From Candidatus Zhuqueibacterota bacterium (GTDB lineage Bacteria; Zhuqueibacterota; Zhuqueibacteria; Zhuqueibacterales; Zhuqueibacteraceae): a DNA stretch of 64,000 nucleotides. The notes beneath the pieces were generated by a model that was given only the letters and a program-made list of their open reading frames with translations, did not search any database and was not told where the DNA came from. Both the position numbers and the translations under genes were made by a program. The stretch spans positions 1 through 64,000 of the forward strand of contig JAKEEU010000026.1 of the NCBI GenBank assembly GCA_022616415.1, written 5' to 3'. Of the stretch, positions 51,417 through 60,989 are shown piece by piece; the stretch's first letter is position 1, and each line of letters begins with the position of its first letter.

Positions 51417-52466
51417 ATGGCGGTAACCATTTACGAGGTCGCGAAAAAAGCCGGGGTTGGCATCGGGACGGTGTCCCGGGTGCTCAACAATAGTTCCCAA
51501 ATTTCCCCGGAAACGCGCGACCGCGTGCTCAAGGTCATCAAAACGCTCAGTTACCAGCCCCATGCCATGGCCCAAGGCTTGGCCCGCAAAAAATCCCTCA
51601 TTATCGCCGCCCTCGTGCCGTTTTTTACCGGCCATTTCTACATCGAATTGCTCAAAGGCATTCAGCAAGCCGTTTCACGGCACAAATACGATCTCATTCT
51701 CTACTCGATCGAAGATTCCAACAACAAGGATTTTTATCTCAAGCGCGCACTGCAGCAACGCCGCGTCGACGGCGTCGTACTCGCCTCGCTACCGCTTTCG
51801 GAACACTACGCCAAGGAATTTCACCGCCGCAAATTGCCGTTGGTGTTGGTGGACATGTTTCATCCGGAGTTCGATTCCATCACGGTGAACAACCAGGCCG
51901 GCGCGTATTTGGCGGCACAACATCTTGTCCGTCTCGGCCATCGCCGTCTCGCCATGATCACCGGCCATCTTGATTGCGCGCCCGCGCAACATCGCCATCG
52001 TGGTTTTCAAAAAGCGCTCAACGAGGCCGGCATCAAGTTATCTGAGAATTTGATGATCAGCAGCGATTGCTTGCCGGGCGAGGCCTCGAGCATCAATGAC
52101 GGGTTCAACAAAGAGACCGGCTATCTGGCGATGCAGCAATTGTTGGCATTGAACGGCAAACGCCCCACCGGCGTGTTCATCGCCAGCGATATTCAGGCCT
52201 TGGGTGCGATGCGAGCAGTGCGGGAATCCGGCTTGCGCATCCCGGACGACATTGCGATCGTCGGCTTTGACGACATCGAACTGGCGGAGTACGTCGGCTT
52301 GACGACGATGCGGCAGCCGATGTTTCAAATGGGCATGCAGGCCGCCGAACGGCTGATGGCGCTCATCGACGATCCCAACTCGCCGCGGCAACACCGGCGC
52401 ATTGCGACCGAGCTGGTGATTCGCGAAAGCTGCGGCGCCGTGAAAAAGGTTGGACGAGTAAGATAA
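51417..52466 (+). CDS. LacI-family transcriptional regulator
   Basis: The N-terminal helix-turn-helix with hinge helix is typical (TIYEVAKKAGVGIGTVSRVL, then HAMAQGLARKKSLIIAALVP). The sugar-binding-protein-like effector domain follows (YDLILYSIEDSN, RVDGVVLASLPLS, GHRRLAMITGH, FIASDIQALGAMRAV, IAIVGFDDIELAEYVGLTTM, QMGMQAAERLM). 349 residues, complete. It precedes a locus for import or export of a carbohydrate-related substrate and probably controls it as well as its own promoter. Effector unknown. Confidence 0.93.
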   Translation: MAVTIYEVAKKAGVGIGTVSRVLNNSSQISPETRDRVLKVIKTLSYQPHAMAQGLARKKSLIIAALVPFFTGHFYIELLKGIQQAVSRHKYDLILYSIEDSNNKDFYLKRALQQRRVDGVVLASLPLSEHYAKEFHRRKLPLVLVDMFHPEFDSITVNNQAGAYLAAQHLVRLGHRRLAMITGHLDCAPAQHRHRGFQKALNEAGIKLSENLMISSDCLPGEASSINDGFNKETGYLAMQQLLALNGKRPTGVFIASDIQALGAMRAVRESGLRIPDDIAIVGFDDIELAEYVGLTTMRQPMFQMGMQAAERLMALIDDPNSPRQHRRIATELVIRESCGAVKKVGRVR

Positions 52467-52495
52467 GAATTCCTGCTGTCACGCTGAAATTTTGC

Positions 52496-52523
52496 TTGAC
52501 AATTTTAAAAACAGTGCTATTAT
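52496..52523 (+). promoter_or_regulatory. Candidate promoter of the parvulin gene
   Basis: TTGACA (52496-52501) and TATTAT (52518-52523) with a 16-base spacer. GCTAT and ATAGC around the -10 form a small inverted repeat. Transcription would start near 52530, before the ATG at 52594. Confidence 0.6.
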
Positions 52524-52593
52524 GATAGCAACATTGCATGCTTCCGAAATGACCTGTGCACGTCGAACCCAAGCTGCCAAAGCGAATAAAGCG

Positions 52594-54306
52594 ATGACAA
52601 GGCCGGTAAAAAGCCCGGCGGGATTTTGGGCTCTCATCTCTCTTTTCTACGTTGCAGTCCTGGTGGGTTGTGGACAACATAATCAGGAATATCTTGCCAA
52701 GATTTTCAATCGAAAAGTAACGGTAGATGATTTTAAAACGCGATATTTGCGATTGCTGCAAATGACCTCGCAGCGGGATAATTTGTTGACGCGAAAAAGC
52801 GTGCTGGATGCTCTCATCAACGAGGAAATGTTGTTATTTCATGCCCGGCAATCAGGATTGGAAAAAGAGGAAAGATTTAAAAAAGAAGTCGAGGCGATTA
52901 CGCAGCAGGCGCTCTTGGAGGCTCATGCCAAACATCTCGTCAACACCCGGGTTAAAATTACTGATGCCGATCTGCGGAATGCGTTCGTCAGGTTACACAC
53001 CGAGATTAGCGCCAGACACCTTTATGCACCAACCGAGGACGAGGCGCGTGCACTTTATGCCAGGCTTCAATCCGGCTATACCTTCGAGGAATTGGCGGCC
53101 ATGACCTTTAACGAGCCGGAACTGAGCAGCAACGGGGGATATTTGGGGTATTTTACCCTTGGCGATATGGATCCTGCCTTTGAAGAAACGGCTTATAATT
53201 TGAAAATCGGCGAGGTGTCGGAACCGGTGAAAACCGCCTACGGATACAGCATCATTAAAGTCGAAGGCCGCAAAACCAATCCTTTGATTACAGAGCACGA
53301 TTTTCAGAAACGGAAAAATAGAATTGAAAAGTATCTGCGGTGGGTGAAAGCCGAGCAAGAGGCGAAAAAATACGCCGGCGAAGTGGCGCAATCGCTTCGA
53401 TTTCAGTTCAACCAAGCGGCGCTGCGTTTCTTGCTGCACCAAATAACCGGCGCTGATGATTCGAGCTACGCTCGGCGCAACGGGCAAATTGAAAGCGATT
53501 TTAAGTACCATGATCTCTCATTGGCTGAAACGTTGGTGCAATTCGAGGGGGGCGAATGGCGCCTCGAAGACTTTCTGAAAGCCTCTGCTTTTACTTCCGC
53601 GCGGCAAAGAAAGCTCATTAAAAACGAAGACCGGCTGAAGCAATTCATTCAAGGTTTGGTGGTGCGCGAGCAGTTGCTAAAGAAAGCCGGAGATTTAAAT
53701 TTACAAAAACAAGAATCGGTCCAAGAAACCATTAATAAAGAAACAAAAAATTATACTCTTAAAAGGATGAGAGAAGCAATTGTTGATACGGTAAACGTGC
53801 CTGAACGAGCCATGCGGGAGCGCTTTGAAAAATTTTCCGAGCGATACTATTTCCCCGAAGAAGTGAACGTCAAAGAGATTTTGGTGGATTCGGAAAAGCT
53901 GGGCAAGGAGCTCATTCAAAAATTGCGAAAGGGAGAAAATTTTTCCGAATTGGCCAGGAGGCATTCGCTGCGGCAATGGGCGGCGGAACGCGGCGGCGAA
54001 TTGGGGTTTGCGCCGCGGGGGAAATACGGCGCGCTGGCAGATACGGTGTTTTCACTCAAGCCGGGAGAGCTCATCGGTCCCCTGCCAACCGAGCGATATT
54101 ACTCGATTATCCAGGCCGTCGGAATCAAAGAGAAGCGGCCCAAGAATTTTGAGCAGGCAAAAGACGAAATTCGCCAGGAGTTGTTGTGGGATTGGCAAAG
54201 GAAAGCCTTGCAAAGCTGCCTCGACGCGTGGCGCAAAGAATCCAAAATTCAAGTCAACGAGAAAAAGCTGCAAACTCTGACTTTCTCCAACCCCTCAAGT
54301 TCTTGA
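52594..54306 (+). CDS. PpiC/SurA-like parvulin lipoprotein
   Basis: ATG 52594 starts a lipoprotein signal (FWALISLFYVAVLVGCGQ). A SurA-N-like helical region (RKSVLDALINEEMLLFHARQ) is followed by two parvulin-type peptidyl-prolyl isomerase domains, about 136-226 (LYAPTEDEARALYARLQSG, GYLGYFTLGDM, YGYSIIKVEGR) and about 424-512 (NVKEILVDSE, GELGFAPRGKYGALADTVFS, YYSIIQAVGIKE). It probably helps outer-membrane or secreted proteins to fold, fitting the TonB receptor and T9SS cargo genes downstream. In-frame ATGs at 52492 and 52549 are upstream of or too close to the transcription start. Confidence 0.88.
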   Translation: MTRPVKSPAGFWALISLFYVAVLVGCGQHNQEYLAKIFNRKVTVDDFKTRYLRLLQMTSQRDNLLTRKSVLDALINEEMLLFHARQSGLEKEERFKKEVEAITQQALLEAHAKHLVNTRVKITDADLRNAFVRLHTEISARHLYAPTEDEARALYARLQSGYTFEELAAMTFNEPELSSNGGYLGYFTLGDMDPAFEETAYNLKIGEVSEPVKTAYGYSIIKVEGRKTNPLITEHDFQKRKNRIEKYLRWVKAEQEAKKYAGEVAQSLRFQFNQAALRFLLHQITGADDSSYARRNGQIESDFKYHDLSLAETLVQFEGGEWRLEDFLKASAFTSARQRKLIKNEDRLKQFIQGLVVREQLLKKAGDLNLQKQESVQETINKETKNYTLKRMREAIVDTVNVPERAMRERFEKFSERYYFPEEVNVKEILVDSEKLGKELIQKLRKGENFSELARRHSLRQWAAERGGELGFAPRGKYGALADTVFSLKPGELIGPLPTERYYSIIQAVGIKEKRPKNFEQAKDEIRQELLWDWQRKALQSCLDAWRKESKIQVNEKKLQTLTFSNPSSS

Positions 54307-54327
54307 CAAAATAATAAGGAGTTCAAA

Positions 54328-57129
54328 GTGAGCAAGAGAGTCTTGTCGATAGCGTCGGCTTTTGCGACAATCCTGTTTTTGCAGGCGAGTTTTGAGCCGG
54401 CAATGGGAGGAACAACCGGAAAAATAGCCGGCACCGTGCGCGATGCGAGGGCGCGCGAAGGCTTGCCAGGCGTAAACGTTCTGATTGAAGGAACGACTCT
54501 CGGAGCGGTTACCGACCTGGAGGGATATTACGTCATTTTGAACGTGCCGCCCGGCGTGTATAGCCTCAGAGCCTCATTCATCGGATATCAGACGTCGCGG
54601 GTTGAAAATATCAAGGTCTCCATCGATTTGACCAGCCAAGTCGATCTTCAGCTTTCCGAAACCGTGCTCGAGACGGGCGAAGAAGTCGTGGTCGTGGCGG
54701 AACGGTCGATCGTTCAAAAAGACTTGACCTCGGCGGCGGCTTATGTCGCGGCCGAGCAAATTGAAAGCTTGCCGGCGCAGGAATTCAGCGAGATTCTCAA
54801 TCTCCAGGCGGGAATCACGGTTGACGCCGGCGGGGCCACGCATATTCGCGGCGGCCGCGCCAGCGAGATCGCTTTCTGGATCGATGGCAGGCCGGTTTCC
54901 GACGTTTACGACGGCGCGCTTTCGCTCGAGGTGGAAAATGAATCGATTCAAGAACTGCAGGTCATCAGCGGCACGTTCAATGCCGAATATGGCAATGCCA
55001 TGTCGGGCATCGTCAATATCGTCACCAAAGAAGGGAGCGACAAATATACCGGCAGCTTCAATGTTTGGGCGGGCGATTACGTCAGCCGAAACAATACCCT
55101 TGCCGATACGAACGGGACGCCGCCGGTAATAAACCTTTTGCGCGGGCAGGAACCAGACAGAACGCTCCCGGTTTTCCAAAATATCGATGACATCGGTTTG
55201 GGCAACTACAATTTCCAGGGCAGCCTCAGCGGCCCGGTGCCCTTTCTCGGAAGCAAGTTGACTTTTTTTGCGACCGGCCGCTATTTCAAGACCGATGGCT
55301 GGTTGTATGGGCAAAAATTCTATACAACCGACGGCGCGCTGCGTTTCTTTCGTGGAGAAATTCAAGATCCTTTACAAGCGCTTGGCAACGGCGCCGCGGT
55401 GCCAATGAATGATCGTGAGAAAATGACAGGCCAAATCAAATTGGCTTATCGCTTGTCTCCGGCCATCAAAGTAAACCTGGGGGTGATCGGCAGCAAAACC
55501 GATTTTAGCGATTATAGCCACGAGTATAGGTGGAACCCGGATGGCAATGTCAACAAGTTCGATCGCGGCTACGATTTATCCTTCCTCTGGACCCATACGT
55601 TGAGCGCAAAAACCTTCTATACGTTGAACGTCTCGCGTTTCTTCTCCGGCTATGAAGAATATGTTTTTGAAAATCCTCAAGATGTTCGCTACGTCAATCC
55701 GGCAGATCCTAACCTGGCGAGAGGAGGCAATGCGTTCCGGTTTGGCGGCACTAATTTGCACCGCTTCAAGAGAAATACCACCACTTGGCAGGGGAAATGG
55801 GATCTGACCAGTCAGGTGACCACGGTTCATCAAGTCAAGCTCGGATTTGAGGCGCGCCGTCACAAGCTTTTTTTGGACGAGGTCAATTTGCAGCCCGAAA
55901 CCAATCCTGTAACCGGCCAGCAGACCGAACGTTTGATTATTCCTGACGCCTCGGGATTGAATCACGACGTTTACAATCAAAGACCCATTGACTTTTCCGC
56001 CTATCTGCAGGACAAGATCGAATACAGGAACGTGATCATCAATGCCGGTTTGCGGCTGGATTATTTTGATTCCAAAGGAACGGTTCTGGCAGACCCGGAG
56101 GATCCAAACATCTTCCAGCCTTTCAAGCCACAAAATGGGGCGCTCACTTTGGAGCAAAGACGCCAAATTTGGTACAAAGACGTCGATCCCCAATATCGCT
56201 TCAGTCCGAGATTTGGCATCGCTTATCCGATTACGGAACAGGGTGTGATTCATTTTTCGTACGGTCATTTTTTGCAAATTCCGTCATTCCAGCATTTGTA
56301 TAACAAACCGGGTTTTAAAGTCAACGCCGTGGACGCCAATCAAGGCGTGTTTGGCAACGCCGATCTGGAGCCTCAAAAAACCGTCATGTATGAGCTCGGC
56401 TTACAGCAGCAAATTTTCGAGGACATCGGCATCGACGTGACCGGCTTTTATCGCGACGTGAGAGATTGGGTGACAACGGGCATCGCCATACCCACCTCGA
56501 TTGCCGGGATTTCCTACATCAGATACATCAATAGAGACTATGCCAACGTGCGGGGGGTGACGCTGGCCGTGAAAAAAAGGCCGTCCGGGATTTTTTCCTT
56601 TGACGTCAATTATACTTTCCAGGTGGCGGAAGGGACCAATTCCGATCCCAACGCCGAATTCACCAGCCTGCGCGACGGCAACGAGCCGACCCGCGAGCTC
56701 AGCGCTTTGGATTGGGATCAACGCCACACCTTGAACGTTTTTCTGAATTTTGGCCGGCAAAAGTGGGGAATTAATTTGCTCGGTCGATACGGCAGCGGCT
56801 TGCCTTACACGCCGCAGATTCAAACCGCGGCCCGGCAGGGCCAAAATCTCTCCAACACCTTGCTGCAAAACAGCCGCCGCCGGCCGAATTCTTATACTGT
56901 GGATCTGAAAGCATTCAAACGCTTTGAATTCGGCATCTTGAAGCCGACGGTTTTTCTGAATGTCTTCAACTTGTTGGATCGCCGCAACCAGGTCGATGTT
57001 TTTGGCAATACCGGCAAGGCGGACGTCGATCTCGAAGCTGATTTGCCGCACGATCTGGGATGGTTCGTCCGGCCGGATCATTTTTCCGAGCCGCGAGAAA
57101 TTCAAATCGGCTTGGAGTTGGGATTTTAG
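54328..57129 (+). CDS. TonB-dependent receptor with carboxypeptidase-regulatory-like domain
   Basis: A GTG start (AAGGAG eight bases upstream) gives a signal peptide, then a CarboxypepD_reg-like domain (about 30-115; GTVRDARAREGLPGVNVLIE, GYYVILNVPPGVYSLRASFI). The plug follows (QIESLPAQEFSEILNLQAG, HIRGGRASEIAFWIDG, FNAEYGNAMSGIVNIVTKEG) and then a 22-strand-type barrel to the final IQIGLELGF with its terminal Phe. 933 residues. There is no SusD partner, so it is not a classical Sus pair. In this type of bacterium such receptors commonly precede large secreted proteins like the next gene. Confidence 0.93.
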   Translation: MSKRVLSIASAFATILFLQASFEPAMGGTTGKIAGTVRDARAREGLPGVNVLIEGTTLGAVTDLEGYYVILNVPPGVYSLRASFIGYQTSRVENIKVSIDLTSQVDLQLSETVLETGEEVVVVAERSIVQKDLTSAAAYVAAEQIESLPAQEFSEILNLQAGITVDAGGATHIRGGRASEIAFWIDGRPVSDVYDGALSLEVENESIQELQVISGTFNAEYGNAMSGIVNIVTKEGSDKYTGSFNVWAGDYVSRNNTLADTNGTPPVINLLRGQEPDRTLPVFQNIDDIGLGNYNFQGSLSGPVPFLGSKLTFFATGRYFKTDGWLYGQKFYTTDGALRFFRGEIQDPLQALGNGAAVPMNDREKMTGQIKLAYRLSPAIKVNLGVIGSKTDFSDYSHEYRWNPDGNVNKFDRGYDLSFLWTHTLSAKTFYTLNVSRFFSGYEEYVFENPQDVRYVNPADPNLARGGNAFRFGGTNLHRFKRNTTTWQGKWDLTSQVTTVHQVKLGFEARRHKLFLDEVNLQPETNPVTGQQTERLIIPDASGLNHDVYNQRPIDFSAYLQDKIEYRNVIINAGLRLDYFDSKGTVLADPEDPNIFQPFKPQNGALTLEQRRQIWYKDVDPQYRFSPRFGIAYPITEQGVIHFSYGHFLQIPSFQHLYNKPGFKVNAVDANQGVFGNADLEPQKTVMYELGLQQQIFEDIGIDVTGFYRDVRDWVTTGIAIPTSIAGISYIRYINRDYANVRGVTLAVKKRPSGIFSFDVNYTFQVAEGTNSDPNAEFTSLRDGNEPTRELSALDWDQRHTLNVFLNFGRQKWGINLLGRYGSGLPYTPQIQTAARQGQNLSNTLLQNSRRRPNSYTVDLKAFKRFEFGILKPTVFLNVFNLLDRRNQVDVFGNTGKADVDLEADLPHDLGWFVRPDHFSEPREIQIGLELGF

Positions 57130-57308
57130 GTTCACTCATATTGGCAATGTTAAGTTGGCTTGAACAAAAGCCAAGACAGAAAAATAAATGACAGAAAAAT
57201 GTTTCAGAATTCATTTCTGTGAGCTGTTCCAATTCCGTGAGCGATTAATTTCTTTTGGTTGCGGTTTGTACGTGTTGCCTTTATTCAGCTTTCAGGGAAG
57301 GATTGGAT

Positions 57309-60300
57309 ATGAACTCAAAACTCAGGTTGTTGAAAATACTCGTTGCCTGCCTGGCTTTGATTCAAGCAGGCGAGGCTTCTGCCCAAATCAACCATGTGCC
57401 CAGCAAGGAAAGAGGGGACGTGCGCTTTCGCCGGAAAACCAATATTGACGGAAATTTGGTCCGCACGACGGTTTTTAACTACGCCTTCTACGGACGAACC
57501 GGCGCCGGCGCCACCGAAGTGGTGGGCTTCCCTTTTGAGTGGCCCAAAAACACTCGCCGCCATTACGTGGCCCTGGCCTCGATTTTCCTGGGCGCGGAGA
57601 CGGTGGATAAAACCGGCAACACCATCCGCGTCGTTGATTTGCCGACTTTTCGCAGCAGCCCCAGCGGCGTAAGCTGGAATTTGCAGCCGGTGCCTGGATA
57701 CTTAAACGCGAATTCCCAAAAAATCGCCATTAGCGACGACCAATCGAGCTGGCCTTCTTTTTGGCCGGACAAGCTGGACGACAAAGATGATCCGGGTTGG
57801 CGGGGAAGCTGGAACGGCTTTTTCGGAAAAAATCAATTCAACGCGGATCAGGAAATTTTCTTCAGAGATTCCGACGACAATTATGACCGCTTTAATTTTT
57901 TTCCGGACAGCACGGATTTGTCCCGTCGAGGCCTGGGATTCATCGTCGACGTCAGGGTGCTGGAGTGGTCGCAAATACTCATCAATGACGTGGTTTTTAC
58001 TTTGCACGAGATCAAAAATGACGGCACCACGGATTACCGCAAGGTCGCCTTTACGCTCTGGCTTGCTGATCTGGTTGGCGGCGACGGCGATTCCAGTGAT
58101 GACACCCCCCAATTCGACCTGTTGACCGACGTCGCCTTTTCGCTGGATCGCGACGGCCGCGGCAATAATGCGTTTGGAACGGACCCGGTCGGCGCCGCCG
58201 GCACCGCCTTCCTGGAAACTCCGGGCAACGCCATCGATGGCATCGATAACGATGGCGACGGCGAGGAGAACAGCCCCAAAATCTCCGAACAAATGCTTGC
58301 CGGAGAAGATGCCACCGACCAAATCGACAACAACGGGAATGGACTCATCGATGAAAACCTGACGCACGTGCCCTTTGGGGCGCAAGCCGGCGTCGGTTTT
58401 CGCGATAGAATCGACAATAATGGAAATGCGGAAGCAGGAAGCCCGGTTTTAACTCAGGCTATGTTGTTTGGAGAAACGAATCTGAACGGCTTTGATGACA
58501 ATGGCAACGGTTTATACGATGAAGGCGTGGAGGACTTGAACCACGCTTTTGCCGACGGCATTGATAATGACGACGACGGCGAAGACAACAGCCCGATCAT
58601 CAGCCAAGCGACGTTACAGGGTGAAACGGCCAATAATGGCCGCGACGACAACGGCAACGGCCTTATTGACGAGGGCCCGGAGGATATCGGAAAAAAATAC
58701 GCCGATGGCAAAGACAACGACGGTGACGGCGCCATTGACGAGGATATCGACGAAGGCATCGACGAGATGATCGACGAGAGCCGTGACGATTTTATCGATA
58801 ATGACGGCGACTGGGATCCGTTGCGCGACGACGTGGGCCTGGACGGTGATCCCCTGTCGAAAGATCCCGGCACCAACGATGGCAAGCCGACATCCGGCGC
58901 CGGCACACCGTTTCCTGGTGAGCCGAACATCGATAAAACCGACGTCGCAGAATCCGACCAGTTGGGTCTGACCAACGTCCAGTATTTGGCCGCGGGTGCG
59001 ATTAATTTCAATCAGACCCCGGATGACTTTTTCTGGTTCAGGATGATGGTGCCAGGGGATTTTAACATCGTCGACGTCCTCGGCGACTTTGATTTGTTCG
59101 TCTCGTCGGGTTTCTTCCCCCTCGAAGCCGGCAGAACGGAAAGAATCTCCATGGCGATCATCCTGGGCGAAAACAAAACCGACGTGTTGACCAACAAAGA
59201 CCGGGCGCAATTGACGTACGATTCCGATTATCAATTTGCCCAGGCACCGCTTCCTCCCAATGTGAGGGCGGTGCCAGGCGACAATAAGGTGACGCTATAT
59301 TGGGATACCATCGCCGAAAGGTCGTTCGACCGCTTTTTTAGCCGTTTGGGTGAGCCGGCTTTTGATTTTGAGGGCTATCGCATTTATCGTTCGACGGATC
59401 CCGGCTTTCAAGACGTGCCGCGCGTGACCCGGCCGGACGGTGTCGGCACGTTTTTGGTGCCGATTGCGCAGTTCGATAAAATCGACGTCTGGCAGGGCTT
59501 GCATCCGATACAAGTTTTGGGCGCCAGTTTCGACTTGGGCAACAACACCGGCGTCGTGCAAACCTGGACCGATACCACCGTTCAAAATGGGCAAACCTAT
59601 TATTATGCCGTGGCCTCGTATGATTTCGGCAACGTGCGTTTTAATATTCCTCCGGCGGAGTCCACCACCCGTATCAGCACCATCGAGGGCACCAATGACG
59701 TCGAGACCGGACCGAACGTCGTCGTCGTCACGCCAAACCCACCGGCAGCCGGATACGTGCCGCCGACCTTGGGCAATATCGATCTCATTGCCGGCAGCAC
59801 CACGGCTAACGTGAGTTATAAGATCATCGATCAACGGACGATCCAGGATGGGCACATTTATCGCATCACCTTTGAAGATACGTTGAAAAAAGCAGCAACC
59901 CCCACCGAAAACGATACCCTCACCACCAAGAATTTCAGCCTTTTTGATGTCACTCGCGCTGAAAACCCGATCGCGATTTTTGACAAACGCCCCATTCCTG
60001 GCGCCGACGAAGAATTGCCCATCGTCGATGGATTTCAGCTCTTTTTTGCCAATGAGGAGAGGGTATTTCTGGATCGCCAAAAGTCAAAATGGAGCCGCGA
60101 GGCCGTGCACGATTTCGATTTGAGAGTCTTTACTTTCTTTTTTACCAAGGGCACCTCTCAACCTTCGGATTACCGGATAACCGTCGGCGACGTGGGCTTG
60201 GCGACCTCCACGGCGCTGCAATTGGATTTCGGGCCTTTTCTTCCGGCGAAGCCAGTCAATTTCAAAATCGAAAACGTCAGCAAAAAGCAGGATATCGAGT

Positions 60301-60878
60301 TTGCTTTCTGGGAGCTGGACGGCAACGACGGCAGATTTAGCGCCAATTCCCGCGAGACCGACATCGTGATTTTTTTGGAACGGGATGATCAAAATACGCC
60401 GGTGATCACCTGGGAGCTGAGACTGACTTTTGTCGCCAGCCGGGAAAATCCCGGCGCGGGTGACGTGCTCGATGTCTTTTTGATCAAGCCGTTTTTGTCA
60501 CAAGATGTGTTTCAATTTACCGCCAAGGCCGGCGCTATAGACCGGGACCGCGCCGGCAACGAATTGGATGGAATCAAGGTGGTGCCGAATCCTTATCGAG
60601 TTGCAGCCACATGGGAGCCGAAAAATCCGTTTAACTCCGGCCGTGGCCCTCAGCAAATTCACTTCAATCATCTGCCCAACAAGTGCACGATCAGGATATT
60701 TACCGTGAGCGGGGAATTGGTTGCGACGATCGAGCACGATACTTTGATTGACGACGGCACCGCGGTTTGGGATCTGCTCACTCGCGACAAACTGGCGGTT
60801 TCGTATGGTGTTTATATTTACCAGGTCAGCGCGCCCGACATTGGCGAGAAAATCGGCAAATTCGCTGTTATTAAGTAA
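57309..60878 (+). CDS. Large secreted protein with DxDxDG-type repeats, Fn3 and C-terminal sorting-like domain
   Basis: ATG 57309 (AGGGAAGGA upstream) opens a signal peptide (KILVACLALIQAGEASAQ). Residues about 310-530 contain at least eight acidic repeats of the type GIDNDGDGEENSP, QIDNNGNGLIDEN, GKDNDGDGAIDED, resembling calcium-binding thrombospondin type 3 or dockerin loops. A fibronectin type III-like domain follows (about 655-790, GYRIYRSTDPGF, YYYAVASYDFG). The end (VVPNPYRVAATWEPKNPF, IRIFTVSGELVATIEHD, GVYIYQVSAPDI, KIGKFAVIK) is a FlgD/T9SS-type sorting domain. It is therefore probably exported by T9SS. Biological role unknown; 1189 residues. Confidence 0.88.
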   Translation: MNSKLRLLKILVACLALIQAGEASAQINHVPSKERGDVRFRRKTNIDGNLVRTTVFNYAFYGRTGAGATEVVGFPFEWPKNTRRHYVALASIFLGAETVDKTGNTIRVVDLPTFRSSPSGVSWNLQPVPGYLNANSQKIAISDDQSSWPSFWPDKLDDKDDPGWRGSWNGFFGKNQFNADQEIFFRDSDDNYDRFNFFPDSTDLSRRGLGFIVDVRVLEWSQILINDVVFTLHEIKNDGTTDYRKVAFTLWLADLVGGDGDSSDDTPQFDLLTDVAFSLDRDGRGNNAFGTDPVGAAGTAFLETPGNAIDGIDNDGDGEENSPKISEQMLAGEDATDQIDNNGNGLIDENLTHVPFGAQAGVGFRDRIDNNGNAEAGSPVLTQAMLFGETNLNGFDDNGNGLYDEGVEDLNHAFADGIDNDDDGEDNSPIISQATLQGETANNGRDDNGNGLIDEGPEDIGKKYADGKDNDGDGAIDEDIDEGIDEMIDESRDDFIDNDGDWDPLRDDVGLDGDPLSKDPGTNDGKPTSGAGTPFPGEPNIDKTDVAESDQLGLTNVQYLAAGAINFNQTPDDFFWFRMMVPGDFNIVDVLGDFDLFVSSGFFPLEAGRTERISMAIILGENKTDVLTNKDRAQLTYDSDYQFAQAPLPPNVRAVPGDNKVTLYWDTIAERSFDRFFSRLGEPAFDFEGYRIYRSTDPGFQDVPRVTRPDGVGTFLVPIAQFDKIDVWQGLHPIQVLGASFDLGNNTGVVQTWTDTTVQNGQTYYYAVASYDFGNVRFNIPPAESTTRISTIEGTNDVETGPNVVVVTPNPPAAGYVPPTLGNIDLIAGSTTANVSYKIIDQRTIQDGHIYRITFEDTLKKAATPTENDTLTTKNFSLFDVTRAENPIAIFDKRPIPGADEELPIVDGFQLFFANEERVFLDRQKSKWSREAVHDFDLRVFTFFFTKGTSQPSDYRITVGDVGLATSTALQLDFGPFLPAKPVNFKIENVSKKQDIEFAFWELDGNDGRFSANSRETDIVIFLERDDQNTPVITWELRLTFVASRENPGAGDVLDVFLIKPFLSQDVFQFTAKAGAIDRDRAGNELDGIKVVPNPYRVAATWEPKNPFNSGRGPQQIHFNHLPNKCTIRIFTVSGELVATIEHDTLIDDGTAVWDLLTRDKLAVSYGVYIYQVSAPDIGEKIGKFAVIK

Positions 60879-60901
60879 TCCCTCGGACATGGTGGAAAAT
60901 C

Positions 60902-60961
60902 GTAGCGCAGTCATCCTGACTGCCCCGCTCAGCGGGGCGCTACCCTCCACCCGTCTGAGGG
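60902..60961. repeat. Nested hairpins before the PorV gene
   Basis: GTAGCGC (60902) and GCGCTAC (60937) enclose CAGTCATCCTGACTG and CCCCGCTCAGCGGGG, each a hairpin of its own; CCCTC and GAGGG follow. The RNA could fold as a branched structure. It fills the gap between the genes at 57309 and 60990. Confidence 0.6.
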
Positions 60962-60989
60962 GGTACGATATCAATAGGGAGCTTTAATC

